Assembly (NCBI GenBank): GCA_031263985.1
Contig: JAISER010000006.1
Span: 1-43,326 of the forward strand
Length of the DNA: 43,326 nt
Origin: Clostridiales bacterium
Lineage (GTDB): Bacteria > Bacillota > Clostridia > Lachnospirales > JAISER01
Direction of reading: 5' to 3'
Shown here: piece by piece, positions 1 to 8,216 of the stretch
Layout of the letters: each line of letters starts with the position of its first letter
How positions within the stretch are numbered: position 1 is the first letter of the stretch
Program-made: the position numbers and the translations under genes
Notes under the pieces: model-generated
Told to the model about the DNA's origin: nothing
Database searches by the model: none
The model's input: the letters and a program-made list of their open reading frames with translations, nothing else

Positions 1-58
1 ACCTTATTTAACAAATATCCAAAGATCGCGCTGGCCCGAACCGCCGCCATCAGTCTTT

Positions 59-140
59 AGAGCCTGTTCCCGTTAACGACGATTCCAGCGCCTTCGCGTT
101 TAGACCTGTCCCGGAACCTGACTCCGGCGTATGCGTGGCT
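59..140 (+). repeat. Solo ends of repeat families C and B
   Basis: AGAGCCTGTTC at 59-69 matches the terminal repeat of family C (full copies at 23706-23800 and 31766-31885). TAGACCTGTCCCGGAACCTG starting at 101 matches the left end of family B (full copies at 14556-14684 and 23925-24051). Neither has its partner end nearby, so these look like truncated remnants. Confidence 0.6.
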
Positions 141-728
141 AAAAAAATAAATTTTTGATGCCCCTCCGGATTTTATCTGTTATACTATATTGAGCGTCCG
201 AGAAATGAACGTGACGACCGCGATCTTATTTTAAACATAAATCCGCGTTTAACGCGCTTAAATCCGAAAAAAAATATTTAAGCGCGGAAACGCGGCCAAC
301 CTGAGACCGCGCATAAGCTCAAAAGATGAAAAACAACGGAGCGCGGCAGCCTGAACGAAGACGGCTCGCTGTTAATAATTACGAAGTATAAAAGTCCTTG
401 TTATGCTAAATACTAGCGACATAAGTAATTAACCGTTATACGAGCGACTATGCGATGCATATAGATTGCATGACTTATAACTTATCTCTAAACCTAACCC
501 TTTTAAGCGGCGCTGGAAAAACGCCGCCTTAAGAGCGCACGAACGCGTCCCGCGCGTTCGTGAGCGGCGATTGGGGAACGCCGCTTTAAGCCCGCCGTCA
601 TTTTTCGCGCGATTTTCTCCTGAAGAATAGCTTCTTTGATTTGATTAGAGATAAAGCTTTCGGTAATTGTAATGACTTTTTGTACGAAGCGGATGTTAAA
701 GCGTTGAAATGCATAAGGAGGAATCATT
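141..728. other. Non-coding leader region with three adjacent GC hairpins
   Basis: No convincing gene was seen here. At 505-530, 538-562 and 563-585 there are three successive inverted repeats: AAGCGGCG with CGCCGCCTT, CACGAACGCG with CGCGTTCGTG, and AGCGGCG with CGCCGCT. The first and third share the GCGGCG core. The stretch may be the end of an upstream transcript or a structured leader ahead of the AbrB-type gene. The ribosome site AAGGAGG for that gene is at 715-721. Confidence 0.35.
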
Positions 729-914
729 TTGAAGGCTACAGGCATTGTTAGAAGAATTGACGATCTTGGCAGAGTGGTAATACCGAAAGAAATACGGCGG
801 ACATTGCGTATCAGAGAAGGTGAACCGTCTCATATGACATTGGAAGATGAACAAACGTTTACATACGGCTTTTTAGCGCTTTACAAAAGAATCGGCGAAC
901 AAAGGCGGATCTGA
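729..914 (+). CDS. AbrB/SpoVT-type DNA-binding domain protein (61 aa)
   Basis: The first 32 residues match the swapped-hairpin DNA-binding domain of the AbrB/SpoVT transition-state regulators, with the hallmark GIVRRIDDLGRVVIPKEIRR followed by a TLRIREGEP turn. The remainder (to residue 61) aligns only loosely with the second half of that domain, and the C-terminal GAF-like domain of SpoVT is absent. The protein is therefore a domain-only or C-terminally eroded relative. Translation starts at TTG 729, placed 7 nt after a strong AAGGAGG at 715-721. The stop lies one base before the tyrA start, so the two are probably co-transcribed. A role in DNA binding is inferred from the family; no target can be read from the sequence. 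Confidence 0.75.
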   Translation: MKATGIVRRIDDLGRVVIPKEIRRTLRIREGEPSHMTLEDEQTFTYGFLALYKRIGEQRRI

Positions 915-915
915 C

Positions 916-1992
916 ATGCCAATAAAAACAGCCGGCATTATAGGACTGGGACTCCTCGGCGGCTCACTCGCTAAAAGTCTTAAAAATCGCGCCGGGCTTT
1001 CTATCGTCGGCTTTGACAAAGATAAAAATAGCGTTAACGCGGCATTCAATGACGGCGTGATCGACATCGCGGCCAAACATCTTTCGGACTTCTCACAGTG
1101 CGACGTAACATTCGTATGCGCGCCTCTTGACTATATACCTGACATCATCAAAAAAACCGCGCCGTTTTTAAAGCGCGGCGCCATAATTACGGACGTAGGC
1201 AGCGTAAAAAACGAAATAATGGAACGAACGCCTTCGTTTGACGGCGTGACTTTTATAGGCGGGCATCCTATGGCCGGCTCGGAACTCACCGGATACTTCG
1301 CATCCAAGGAATATTTGTTTGAAAACGCGTGTTACGCTCTTTGCCCCGCGCCGGACACTGACGAAAAACATATCGATACGTTAAAAAACCTTGTCCTAAA
1401 AATAGGCGCCGCGCCGCTCGTCATGGATCCTAAGCTCCACGACGCGGCGGTAGCCGCTGTCAGCCACGCGCCGCACATCATAGCGTCCGCGCTCGTTAAT
1501 TCCGTCAAAAAACTGGCGGACTCAAACGGCGACATACCCGCTTTGGTCGCCGGCGGCTTCAAGGACATAACCCGCATAGCTTCTTCAAATCCTGAGCTTT
1601 GGGGCATGATAGCAAACATAAACCGCTCGGAAATATTGACCGCCCTGACTGTATTTAAAAACGAGATAGAGTCTTTCGAAGCGGCGCTGCGAGCCAACGA
1701 CGCTGAAAAGCTGTTTTCAGAGGCGAAGTTATTTCGTGACGGAATCCCCGACCGCGCTATGTCCACTTACGGCGGATACTATGTCATATTTGTGGATATA
1801 CTCGACACACCCGGCATAATAGGTAAAATATCAACCGTTTTAGGCGAAAATGGTATAAATATAAAAAATATCGGCATAGGAAACAGTAGGGCGTACGAAG
1901 GCGGCGCGTTGCAAATCGCTTTTGAATATGTTGAACATAGAGACAAAACCGTCCGTATACTTGGCGAATTGGGGTATACGACGTACCTTTAG
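916..1992 (+). CDS. tyrA: Prephenate dehydrogenase with C-terminal ACT domain
   Basis: This 358-aa protein oxidatively decarboxylates prephenate to 4-hydroxyphenylpyruvate with NAD(P)+ in tyrosine synthesis. The N-terminal Rossmann fold carries the dinucleotide motif GLGLLGGS (residues 10-17). The family motifs DVGSVK and GGHPMAGSE (catalytic-region histidine) follow, and a second histidine-rich segment, AAVSHAPHIIA, is in the helical domain. Residues of about 285-358 form an ACT domain (starting YYVIFVDILDTPGIIGKIS), which in the family binds amino acids for feedback control. Length is normal for a monofunctional TyrA plus ACT. The gene follows the AbrB-type gene by 1 nt, and aroA, the next shikimate-pathway gene, lies 450 bp downstream behind repeat elements. 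Confidence 0.95.
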   Translation: MPIKTAGIIGLGLLGGSLAKSLKNRAGLSIVGFDKDKNSVNAAFNDGVIDIAAKHLSDFSQCDVTFVCAPLDYIPDIIKKTAPFLKRGAIITDVGSVKNEIMERTPSFDGVTFIGGHPMAGSELTGYFASKEYLFENACYALCPAPDTDEKHIDTLKNLVLKIGAAPLVMDPKLHDAAVAAVSHAPHIIASALVNSVKKLADSNGDIPALVAGGFKDITRIASSNPELWGMIANINRSEILTALTVFKNEIESFEAALRANDAEKLFSEAKLFRDGIPDRAMSTYGGYYVIFVDILDTPGIIGKISTVLGENGINIKNIGIGNSRAYEGGALQIAFEYVEHRDKTVRILGELGYTTYL

Positions 1993-2012
1993 CATGATAA
2001 AGAACCTTATCT

Positions 2013-2125
2013 GAAATATCAAGGCATAAAAACCTTGGGGCTCCGCCCCAAACCCCGCCGGGGTCTTCGACCCCGGACCCCACGCCGCGCATTTGCGCGG
2101 CTTCATGAAACGATTGAATAGTCAT
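2013..2125 (-). repeat. Family A element (reverse orientation)
   Basis: This copy reads, on the minus strand, from ATGACTATTCAATCG (2125 downwards) through three GC-rich hairpins to a degenerate left end near 2013. Stems visible on the plus strand are GGGGC/GCCCC around 2037-2049, GGGGTC-TTC-GACCCC at 2060-2074 and CCGCGC/GCGCGG around 2085-2100. It separates tyrA from aroA. Confidence 0.8.
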
Positions 2126-2137
2126 AATATATTATAA

Positions 2138-2171
2138 TTTTAATCTTGACCTCTTGTTTTCAAGATTAAAA
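2138..2171. other. AT-rich perfect hairpin
   Basis: A 12-bp perfect inverted repeat (TTTTAATCTTGA at 2138-2149, its complement at 2160-2171) with a 10-nt loop. It is followed by CTCC and then six T residues, so it could terminate transcription from tyrA, but the AU-rich stem is weak for that. Confidence 0.4.
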
Positions 2172-2325
2172 TCTCCTTTTTTTCGATAATAACAAGGGCA
2201 TGGATAAACAAAATCTCTCGGTAATTCCCAAAAAACGGAACAGATCTTTTGAGAAGAAAAAGCTCCCTAGAGCTTAATTCCTTAGCGAAGCGGCTAAAAC
2301 AAGCGGGCCCTAAGATCTTTCAAAA

Positions 2326-2413
2326 ACGGAGCGGAGCGAGGTTTTTGAGGAAAGGGTTCCTAAGGGACGAAGTCCCTTAGCGGAGGGTTTGGGGGGCGGA
2401 GCCCTCCAAGGTC
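2326..2413 (+). repeat. Family A-related element with altered stems
   Basis: It shares the tail GGGCGGAGCC...CCAAGGTCTT with family A, but the stems differ. CTAAGGGAC (2360-2368) pairs with GTCCCTTAG (2372-2380) around a GAA triloop. GGGGGGC (2391-2397) pairs with GCCCTCC (2401-2407) around a GGA triloop, with one G-T wobble. Both triloops match those of typical family A copies. The element ends 31 bp before the aroA start. Confidence 0.65.
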
Positions 2414-2443
2414 TTCCACCCGCTTAAACGGAAAGGCGGAACA

Positions 2444-3715
2444 ATGGACATAATCGTTAGACCAAAAAAAGAAGGACTACGCGGGCGATTTTCAGTTCCG
2501 GGCGATAAATCCATATCGCATAGGAGCGTTATGCTCGGCGCCCTCGCGGACGGTAAAACGGTCATAAGCGGCTTTTTAAACAGTGACGACTGCTTCTCGA
2601 CCATACGCTGCTTCAAAGCGATGGGCGTTAGGATCGAAACAGAGGATGACAACCGCAAAGCGATCGTCCACGGCGTCGGGCCGCATGGACTTAAACAGCC
2701 CGAAAAACCGCTTAACGTCGGCAATAGCGGCACAACGCTTCGCCTCCTAACCGGCATTTTGGCGTGGCAAGACTTCTCGTGCGAGATAGACGGCGACTTG
2801 TCAATACGCGGACGTCCCATGAAAAGAGTGATAGAGCCGCTTTCGCTGATGGGCGCGGACATAATCGGCGAAAAAGCGCCTCTAGTCATCAACGGCCGCA
2901 AATTACGCGCCATAGAGTACGCGGCGCCGATCGCCAGCGCGCAGCTAAAATCCGCCGTTCTGCTGGCGGGCCTCGGCGCCGACGGCGAAACAACGATTAT
3001 CGAAAAAAACCCGTCCCGTGACCACACGGAAATTGCGCTTAAATATTTCGGCGCGGACATTTCGCGCGAAAACTCAAAGATTCGCCTTGTCCCTCCAAAA
3101 AGCCTTCACGCGGCGGATATCGAAGTCTCCGGCGACATATCATCGGCCGCGTTCATTATCGTCGCCGCGCTTATCTTGCCCGGCTCAGCCGTAACAATCG
3201 CGAACGTGAACGTGAATCCAACGCGTACCGGGCTTTTAACCGCTTTGAAACGCATGGGCGCGGATATATCGACAACAAACGTCAAAACTATATGCGGAGA
3301 GCCGACAGCTGACATAATCGTCCGCCATTCGCGGCTTAAAGGCATTGAAATAAGCGGCGGGATCATACCGCTCATGATAGACGAGATACCCGCGTTCACC
3401 GTGGCCGCCGCGTTCGCGGACGGCGTGAGCGCGGTGCGAGACGCCGAAGAGTTGCGCGTGAAAGAATCCGACCGCATAGACGCTATGAGCGCCGAACTTT
3501 CAAAAATGGACGCCGATATCGAAGCGACGCGCGACGGCCTCGTGATAAGAGGCGGAAAAAAACTTTCCGGCGCGGCTTTGGAAAGCCACGGCGACCACCG
3601 CGTGGCTATGAGCCTTTACATAGCGGCGTTGGCCGCTCGCGGCGAAAGCGTCATATCCGGCTCCGAATGCGTCGGCATATCGTTTCCGCGCTTTTACGAC
3701 ACTTTCTCTCCATGA
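2444..3715 (+). CDS. aroA: 3-phosphoshikimate 1-carboxyvinyltransferase (EPSP synthase)
   Basis: This 423-aa cytoplasmic enzyme transfers the enolpyruvyl group of PEP to shikimate-3-phosphate, the sixth step of the shikimate pathway. Family signatures are complete. GDKSISHRS near residue 20 supplies the catalytic lysine (K22). NVGNSGTTLRLLTG is the PEP/substrate loop. ELRVKESDRI lies near residue 345 and HGDHRVAMS near the C-terminus. Length is typical (about 425 aa). The ATG at 2444 follows a modest AAGGCGG. The gene lies 27 bp ahead of the sortase gene on the same strand and behind tyrA, so it forms an aromatic-amino-acid group interrupted by repeats. Confidence 0.97.
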   Translation: MDIIVRPKKEGLRGRFSVPGDKSISHRSVMLGALADGKTVISGFLNSDDCFSTIRCFKAMGVRIETEDDNRKAIVHGVGPHGLKQPEKPLNVGNSGTTLRLLTGILAWQDFSCEIDGDLSIRGRPMKRVIEPLSLMGADIIGEKAPLVINGRKLRAIEYAAPIASAQLKSAVLLAGLGADGETTIIEKNPSRDHTEIALKYFGADISRENSKIRLVPPKSLHAADIEVSGDISSAAFIIVAALILPGSAVTIANVNVNPTRTGLLTALKRMGADISTTNVKTICGEPTADIIVRHSRLKGIEISGGIIPLMIDEIPAFTVAAAFADGVSAVRDAEELRVKESDRIDAMSAELSKMDADIEATRDGLVIRGGKKLSGAALESHGDHRVAMSLYIAALAARGESVISGSECVGISFPRFYDTFSP

Positions 3716-3742
3716 ACTTAACGCTCCGGCAGGTGAATCGAT

Positions 3743-4942
3743 ATGAATTTGCATCATACATCCAAAGACAAAACATTGCGCGAAAGCTTATATCCGCCAG
3801 CGCGCCCCGACATTGTCGCCGCTGAAAATAGGGCCGAACGGATCGAAGAGGTCTGGAGAATCGTTAAAGTCGAACGGAAGCTGAAGTATGAACGCGCTTA
3901 CGTTGATACCGACGAGCTTGACGGCCAAAATTCATTTTGCGCTTCCAATGACGGCGCGCTGTCAAACGCAAAGAGACTGCTGCGCCGCAAGCGCGTTTTT
4001 GACGTCTTGTTAATTTCATCTGTGGCGCTTGGTTGCTTTATCGTCACGGCGTTTATCGCTTACTCGCGATACAGAGATTTCTCACAGGAAACGATGGCCG
4101 ATCAGGCTCTGCTGAATTATAAGGAAAACTTCGCGACTGTCGTCTCAGAACAGGACTACGCGACCGCCGAAGCCGCGAATGCGGCGACCGCTGAAGCCGC
4201 AATCTCAGCGACCGAGGCGAACGCGATCGACAACGCCTCCGGTACGGATGTCTCCACCGCTGACGCCTCTGTAGATCGTTTTCAATCCGTTAACCCTATT
4301 GATCTATTGAACCCGCCGGGAAAATCCGCGCCTGTTTCCAAAGCGGCCGTCGCCGAAAAAGAGGATCCGCGCCCCGAATTGGTCGAACTAATGCGCTCAG
4401 AGTACGCGAACGACGAGATAATCGGATATATAAGAATAGACGGCACGACAATCGACTATCCCGTCGTACAGTCAACCGACAACAACAAATATCTTAGCGT
4501 AAACGCTCGCGGAAAGGAAAGCGGCGCGGGCGCGATCTTTTTGGATTATGAAAACGATATCGAGCGCGATGATAAAAACATGATTATATACGGACATAAT
4601 ATGAAAACAAAGACCATGTTTCATGAATTGCGAGACTATCGCGACAAGAATTTTTTTGACGCGCACAGAACAATCAAGTTCTGCACGCTATATGACAGCT
4701 ACGAATACGAAGCGTTTTCCTTTTACAAAGCGGAAGATACGTTTAATTATATCCAGGCGGTTTTTGACAATGACGAAGAGTTTTTAACGCTGTTGAACGA
4801 GATGAAGTCACGCTCCATGCACCGCGTGGACACGGATGTTTCCGCGGACGACCGCATACTTACGCTTTCGACATGTTCGAACGCGGACGACGACACGCGC
4901 TACGTCATTAACGCCAAACTCGTTAAAAAAACGGCTGAATAA
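3743..4942 (+). CDS. Class B-type sortase with long cytosolic N-terminus
   Basis: This 399-aa membrane transpeptidase would attach sorted surface proteins to the wall. Residues 1-83 are a charged cytosolic segment. Residues 85-107 (VFDVLLISSVALGCFIVTAF and onward) form one transmembrane helix, and an Ala/Glu-rich linker covers about 140-205. The sortase barrel covers about 215-397 with the catalytic set H285 (YGHNM), C378 (LSTCS) and R386 (DDTRYVI). The beginning (NDEIIGYIRIDGTTIDYPVVQ) and the HNM/TCS context match class B. Usual class B sortases are 230-260 aa, so the N-terminal extension is long. No protein with an evident class B sorting motif was found in this window. Start ATG 3743 follows GGCAGGTG. 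Confidence 0.88.
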   Translation: MNLHHTSKDKTLRESLYPPARPDIVAAENRAERIEEVWRIVKVERKLKYERAYVDTDELDGQNSFCASNDGALSNAKRLLRRKRVFDVLLISSVALGCFIVTAFIAYSRYRDFSQETMADQALLNYKENFATVVSEQDYATAEAANAATAEAAISATEANAIDNASGTDVSTADASVDRFQSVNPIDLLNPPGKSAPVSKAAVAEKEDPRPELVELMRSEYANDEIIGYIRIDGTTIDYPVVQSTDNNKYLSVNARGKESGAGAIFLDYENDIERDDKNMIIYGHNMKTKTMFHELRDYRDKNFFDAHRTIKFCTLYDSYEYEAFSFYKAEDTFNYIQAVFDNDEEFLTLLNEMKSRSMHRVDTDVSADDRILTLSTCSNADDDTRYVINAKLVKKTAE

Positions 4943-4986
4943 AAGCTTGCGCGGAATCATCATCTCCAGCGCGCTAAACGTGCGCC

Positions 4987-6489
4987 TCATGAAACGGCGC
5001 CTCTTTTCGCTTTTATCTCCGTTATTTTCTTTCGCGCGGCGCGAAATCCGGAATATATGCCGACGAAAACTATAAGAACTTCCAACCGTCCCAAGAGCAT
5101 CCCTATCATTTCGACTATAAGCGTGGCCGCGCTGGCGTTAACGCTCGTAATGCCGTTTGACACGCCTACCGTGCTGAGCGCCGATGTAAACTCGAAAGCC
5201 GAGTCGATAAGAGAGCGCTTTTCAGTGATGGTGAGAAGCAACGTCCCAATTACAGCCGTGATCACGTAAATCAATATAAAAACGCATGTGTCGGATATCA
5301 TATCGCCGTCAATAGCCGTCTTGCCCTGCGCTCTGTAAAAAAATGGGACGGTCACTCTCCGCGCGGACCGGACGCGTTTTTTGACGTTCTCGCATATAGC
5401 GCGAACAAGCAAGTACGCCCGCGATAACTTTACGCCGCCCGCCGTGGAACCCGCGCCGCCGCCTATTACCATAAGGATGAACATAAGCCCGACGGCGAAA
5501 TGCGGCCACAGCGCGTAATCCATAGTAGAGTATCCAGTGGTCGAAAAAAGCGTTACGACGCCGAACAGACTATGCCGCGCGGCTTCAAAAAGACCCGCGC
5601 CTCTTTCAAAAATAAGCGACAGCGCTATAGCGGGCGTAAACAGCAGTATAAGAACAAACATAAAACGCATCTCACTTACGCGAAGCGCTTTTTTGAACTT
5701 ACGCTTTACAAACATCAAAAGCGCGGCGAAATTCGATGCGCCTATCAGCATCAACAATATAGTGACGGCCTCCACGCCAAGATTATTATAACCGCCTATG
5801 CCGCCCGGCGCGCTTGTAAAACCGGCCGTCGAAAGCGCGCTCATAGCGTGGCACACCGCGTCAAACGGAGCCATGCCGAACGCTATATACAGCGCGACGC
5901 CCAGCAATGAGAAAACGCCGTACATTTGAAAGACGGTTCGAGCCGTTCTCTTTATGTTAGGGGCGAGCCTATCCGAGTGCCCTTCCGCGTTATACATATC
6001 CACGGCCTGTCTGCCCTGGACAAGCGTAATTATCATGAGTATAAACCCAGCGCCGCCGCAATACTGCATAAAAGCGCGATAAAAAAGAAAAACGCGCGGC
6101 ATTTTCGCCACGTCCGCCAGCGTAAGGCCGGTGGTGGTCCAACCGCTTACAGACTCGAAAAGAGCGTGGAAAAACTTAAGCTGACCGGCGAGCGTAAACG
6201 GAATGGCGCCAAGCGCGGAAGCGACGCACCAGGCGAACATAACGGGCAGACTGCCCCGCTGCAAAGGCGATTGCCATTCATCCGCGGGCTTTTCTTTCGT
6301 TTTCACAAAACAAAGCGCCGTCCCGACCGCCACTGTCACGACCGCTGGCGCCAAAAACGAAAATATATACCGCGCCTCATCGGGATAAAACAGCGGCACG
6401 ACTGCGGGCGTCGCGATTAGCGCCCCTATAAGCATGGTGAGCTTGGCGTAATAACCGCCGTTCGCTACGGTCTTCCTCAGGCCGTTCAC
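4987..6489 (-). CDS. trkH: TrkH/KtrB-type potassium uptake channel subunit
   Basis: This 500-aa integral membrane protein has repeated M1-P-M2 units and about ten hydrophobic segments, the pattern of the TrkH/TrkG/KtrB superfamily. Filter-like loops are visible at SVSGWTTTGLT, SALSTAGFTSAP, TLFSTTGYSTMD and SALSTVGVSNG, each with the conserved filter glycine. It would conduct K+ together with a cytosolic RCK partner. The start is GTG at 6489, overlapping the TGA of trkA (GTGA overlap), which implies translational coupling in a trkA-trkH operon. Length matches TrkH (about 480-500) rather than the shorter KtrB. Confidence 0.93.
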   Translation of the reverse strand: MNGLRKTVANGGYYAKLTMLIGALIATPAVVPLFYPDEARYIFSFLAPAVVTVAVGTALCFVKTKEKPADEWQSPLQRGSLPVMFAWCVASALGAIPFTLAGQLKFFHALFESVSGWTTTGLTLADVAKMPRVFLFYRAFMQYCGGAGFILMIITLVQGRQAVDMYNAEGHSDRLAPNIKRTARTVFQMYGVFSLLGVALYIAFGMAPFDAVCHAMSALSTAGFTSAPGGIGGYNNLGVEAVTILLMLIGASNFAALLMFVKRKFKKALRVSEMRFMFVLILLFTPAIALSLIFERGAGLFEAARHSLFGVVTLFSTTGYSTMDYALWPHFAVGLMFILMVIGGGAGSTAGGVKLSRAYLLVRAICENVKKRVRSARRVTVPFFYRAQGKTAIDGDMISDTCVFILIYVITAVIGTLLLTITEKRSLIDSAFEFTSALSTVGVSNGITSVNASAATLIVEMIGMLLGRLEVLIVFVGIYSGFRAARKKITEIKAKRGAVS

Positions 6490-7145
6490 TTGCCCGTCAA
6501 CTCGCGGATAGCCGCTTTTTCATGTTGCGCCGCGGATATCAGCACCAGAGTGTCGCCCGCCAATATGCGCGTGTCGCCGCGCGGTATCATGCTTTTGTCG
6601 CCGCGCATCACACAACCGATGATCACCTGTTTAGGCAGGTTTATTTCGAGCAGTTTCTTGCCGGCGATATGCGCCAACGCCGGGACGCGCGCCTGAGTTA
6701 TACGTATATGCCCGTCGCCTATCGGCAAAAGCGTTGAAATCTCGTTTACGAACGCGTTTTGTTCTATTATTGCGGCGACAGCCGTTATCGCGCACACGAC
6801 GGAGTCCACTCCCATTCGGTGGAAAAAATCCGTCTTTTTGGAGTCTGAAACGAGCGCCACCGTTTTTTTAACGCTGAATTTCTTTTTGCACAGCTCGCAA
6901 ATGACAAGGTTGTCATCGTCACGGTTTGTAAGCGCTATAGCTATGTCGGCGTTAAAAACGTTGGCGTCTTCTAAGACGAACGGCTTTGAGCCGTCGCCGT
7001 AAAAAACGTTAAGTTTTTCAATTTCGGCTAATTGAGCGCAGCGTTCCTTATCGTTATTAATCGCCGTCACTTCGTAGCCTTTCTTAATAAGTGACGCGGC
7101 CAGTGATTTTGTCTTATTGAATCCGCCTACAAGCGCCGCTCGCAT
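6486..7145 (-). CDS. trkA: TrkA/KtrA-type RCK potassium-channel regulator
   Basis: This 219-aa cytosolic protein has an N-terminal RCK_N Rossmann domain (about 1-130) and a C-terminal RCK_C domain (about 140-217, ending with RGDTRILAGDTLVLISA). It gates the TrkH pore in response to nucleotides. The size is that of a single-unit TrkA/KtrA, half of enteric TrkA. The dinucleotide motif is degenerate: ALVGGFNKTKSLA replaces the usual GxGxxG, while the acidic end of strand 2 is replaced by AINNDKE. Nucleotide binding may therefore be altered. The ATG at 7145 follows GGAGATGA. It is the first gene of the trkA-trkH pair. Confidence 0.9.
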   Translation of the reverse strand: MRAALVGGFNKTKSLAASLIKKGYEVTAINNDKERCAQLAEIEKLNVFYGDGSKPFVLEDANVFNADIAIALTNRDDDNLVICELCKKKFSVKKTVALVSDSKKTDFFHRMGVDSVVCAITAVAAIIEQNAFVNEISTLLPIGDGHIRITQARVPALAHIAGKKLLEINLPKQVIIGCVMRGDKSMIPRGDTRILAGDTLVLISAAQHEKAAIRELTGK

Positions 7146-7165
7146 CGCTTCATCTCCATTTCGTT

Positions 7166-7217
7166 AAAGCTGACAAGCCCCCCGCCCTTTTTACCAGGCA
7201 GGGGGCTTGTCAGCTTT
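7166..7217. terminator. Very stable hairpin upstream of trkA
   Basis: A 17-bp perfect stem (AAAGCTGACAAGCCCCC at 7166-7182, complement at 7201-7217) with an 18-nt loop. It lies 21 bp upstream of the trkA start. No good T-run follows on the minus strand, and four T residues are at its plus-strand edge, so it may be a terminator between transcripts or a leader hairpin affecting trkA. Confidence 0.55.
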
Positions 7218-7242
7218 TCATTCAAATCCGTTAAAAACACGC

Positions 7243-7279
7243 CGAAGCGTTCAGCCCGCCGAGCGGCTCCAACGCTTCG
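7243..7279 (-). terminator. Hairpin after the small-lipoprotein genes
   Basis: CGAAGCGTT (7243-7251) pairs with AACGCTTCG (7271-7279). On the minus strand it is followed by GCGTG and five T residues, the layout of a factor-independent terminator for the lipoprotein gene at 7371-7529. Confidence 0.5.
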
Positions 7280-7370
7280 CGCAAACCCTTGTAAACAATC
7301 GTCGTTCGCTTTATGGAACATGCGCCGTTTTTCGTCACAGCGCGGTTTCGGACACGTCTCTAGAATGCGT

Positions 7371-7529
7371 TTATGAGCCTTCTTGCACCTTTTTGTCCGT
7401 ATTCAGCAACTTCAGCATTTCTTCCGACACATAACGATCCATATCGTCGTCGTCATCGTGGAAAGGACATCCCGCGCTTATCGCTGTCATCGCCAAACAT
7501 ACCGCGATAAGTGAAATTTTCTTAAGCAT
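7371..7529 (-). CDS. Small Asp-rich lipoprotein (52 aa)
   Basis: A short open frame with a lipoprotein signal: MLKK, a hydrophobic stretch ISLIAVCLAMTA, then the lipobox-like ISAGC (Cys21). The mature part is about 32 residues. It begins CPFHDDDDDMD and ends with a charged helix-like segment (SEEMLKLLNTDKK). The start is well set by AAGGGGG placed 6 nt ahead of the ATG. The signal segment VCLAxxxxSAGC is nearly the same as in the 40-aa frame at 7825-7947, so the two are paralogues. Function is unknown. The run of five aspartates after HD could bind a cation, which would suit its place between potassium-uptake genes, but that is inference. Confidence 0.7.
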   Translation of the reverse strand: MLKKISLIAVCLAMTAISAGCPFHDDDDDMDRYVSEEMLKLLNTDKKVQEGS

Positions 7530-7539
7530 TTGAATCCCC

Positions 7540-8030
7540 CTTTGGATAACCTATGAAAAGACTCCCTTCACATCAGTACGTTAAATCAACCTTTCCATAC
7601 ATGTCCAATCGCGTGTGATCTTTCTACAAGCGGCTCTCAGACGATTATTACAAAATTTACCTCGTTGCGCGGCGTATAAAACAGCTAACGAATTTACCCG
7701 AACCTTTCTTCCAGACCACTGTCATAAGACGACGCTGATTAGCGACCACGAAGTTTTCCGTCCAAGGTTTTCTCCATAGCGCGTTTGCGGACACGTCCCG
7801 CAAGCGCGCTACGCAAGCTCATTTTCAGTCGAACAGATCTATTACTCCGTCCGCGAAAGCGCGGATGTCGTGCCCGTAGATTTTGCATCCCGCGCTTAAC
7901 GTAACTACCGCCAAACATACCGCCACAAGTAAAACTCTCTTAAACATTGTAATCCCCCTTAGGATATTTTATGAAAAGACTCTTGGCCGCGCTGAACTAG
8001 CGCCTTCCATTTGTCCAATCTTTTTACAAA
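7540..8030 (-). repeat. Duplicated leader region of the lipoprotein genes
   Basis: The sequence ahead of the two small lipoprotein genes is repeated. Around 7545-7606 and 7965-8022 (plus strand) both have GGATA...ATGAAAAGACTC, a spacer, then CC(A)TA/TT-TGTCCAATC. Both genes also share the minus-strand ribosome site AAGGGGGATT. The gene plus its leader was therefore duplicated in tandem. Confidence 0.55.
7825..7947 (-). CDS. Small lipoprotein (40 aa), paralogue of the 52-aa protein
   Basis: A 40-codon frame with a lipoprotein signal: MFKR, hydrophobic VLLVAVCLAVVTL, lipobox-like LSAGC (Cys21). The mature peptide is only about 20 residues (CKIYGHDIRAFADGVIDLFD). The ribosome site AAGGGGG lies 7 nt ahead of the ATG at 7947 and is the same as that of its paralogue. 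Hydrophobic segment and lipobox are conserved while the mature part differs, which argues that both are translated and exported. Function is unknown. Confidence 0.6.
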   Translation of the reverse strand: MFKRVLLVAVCLAVVTLSAGCKIYGHDIRAFADGVIDLFD

Positions 8031-8104
8031 CAACCGCTCGCCGGACGAACATAAAAAAAGCCGTTTCGCTTCACGTGGCGCTAAAACACCGTTTGTCTCA
8101 CCGA

Positions 8105-8216
8105 TTATGTAAATCCGTCGGAGAAATCCGTCACCTCGTCCGTCAGAACGCGGACATTGAAGAAAGCTAGCGAGATTAGGCCATACATGCCGTCGTAAGT
8201 AAAAAAATCTTTTAAA
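8105..8216 (-). pseudogene. Decayed copy of the small lipoprotein gene
   Basis: On the minus strand this matches the start of the 40-aa gene (TTTAAAAGA...TTTTACTTACGACGGCATG against TTTAAGAGAGTTTTACTTGTGGCGGTATG) and its end (TGTCCGCGTTCTGACGGACGAGG against CATCCGCGCTTTCGCGGACGGAG). The start codon and the reading frame are lost. It marks an older third unit of the tandem group. Confidence 0.5.

Noticed and set aside
5500-6420. Long plus-strand frames opposite trkH
   Set aside because: Composition is Arg/Lys-rich as expected for shadows of a membrane protein gene; there are no ribosome sites and no family match.
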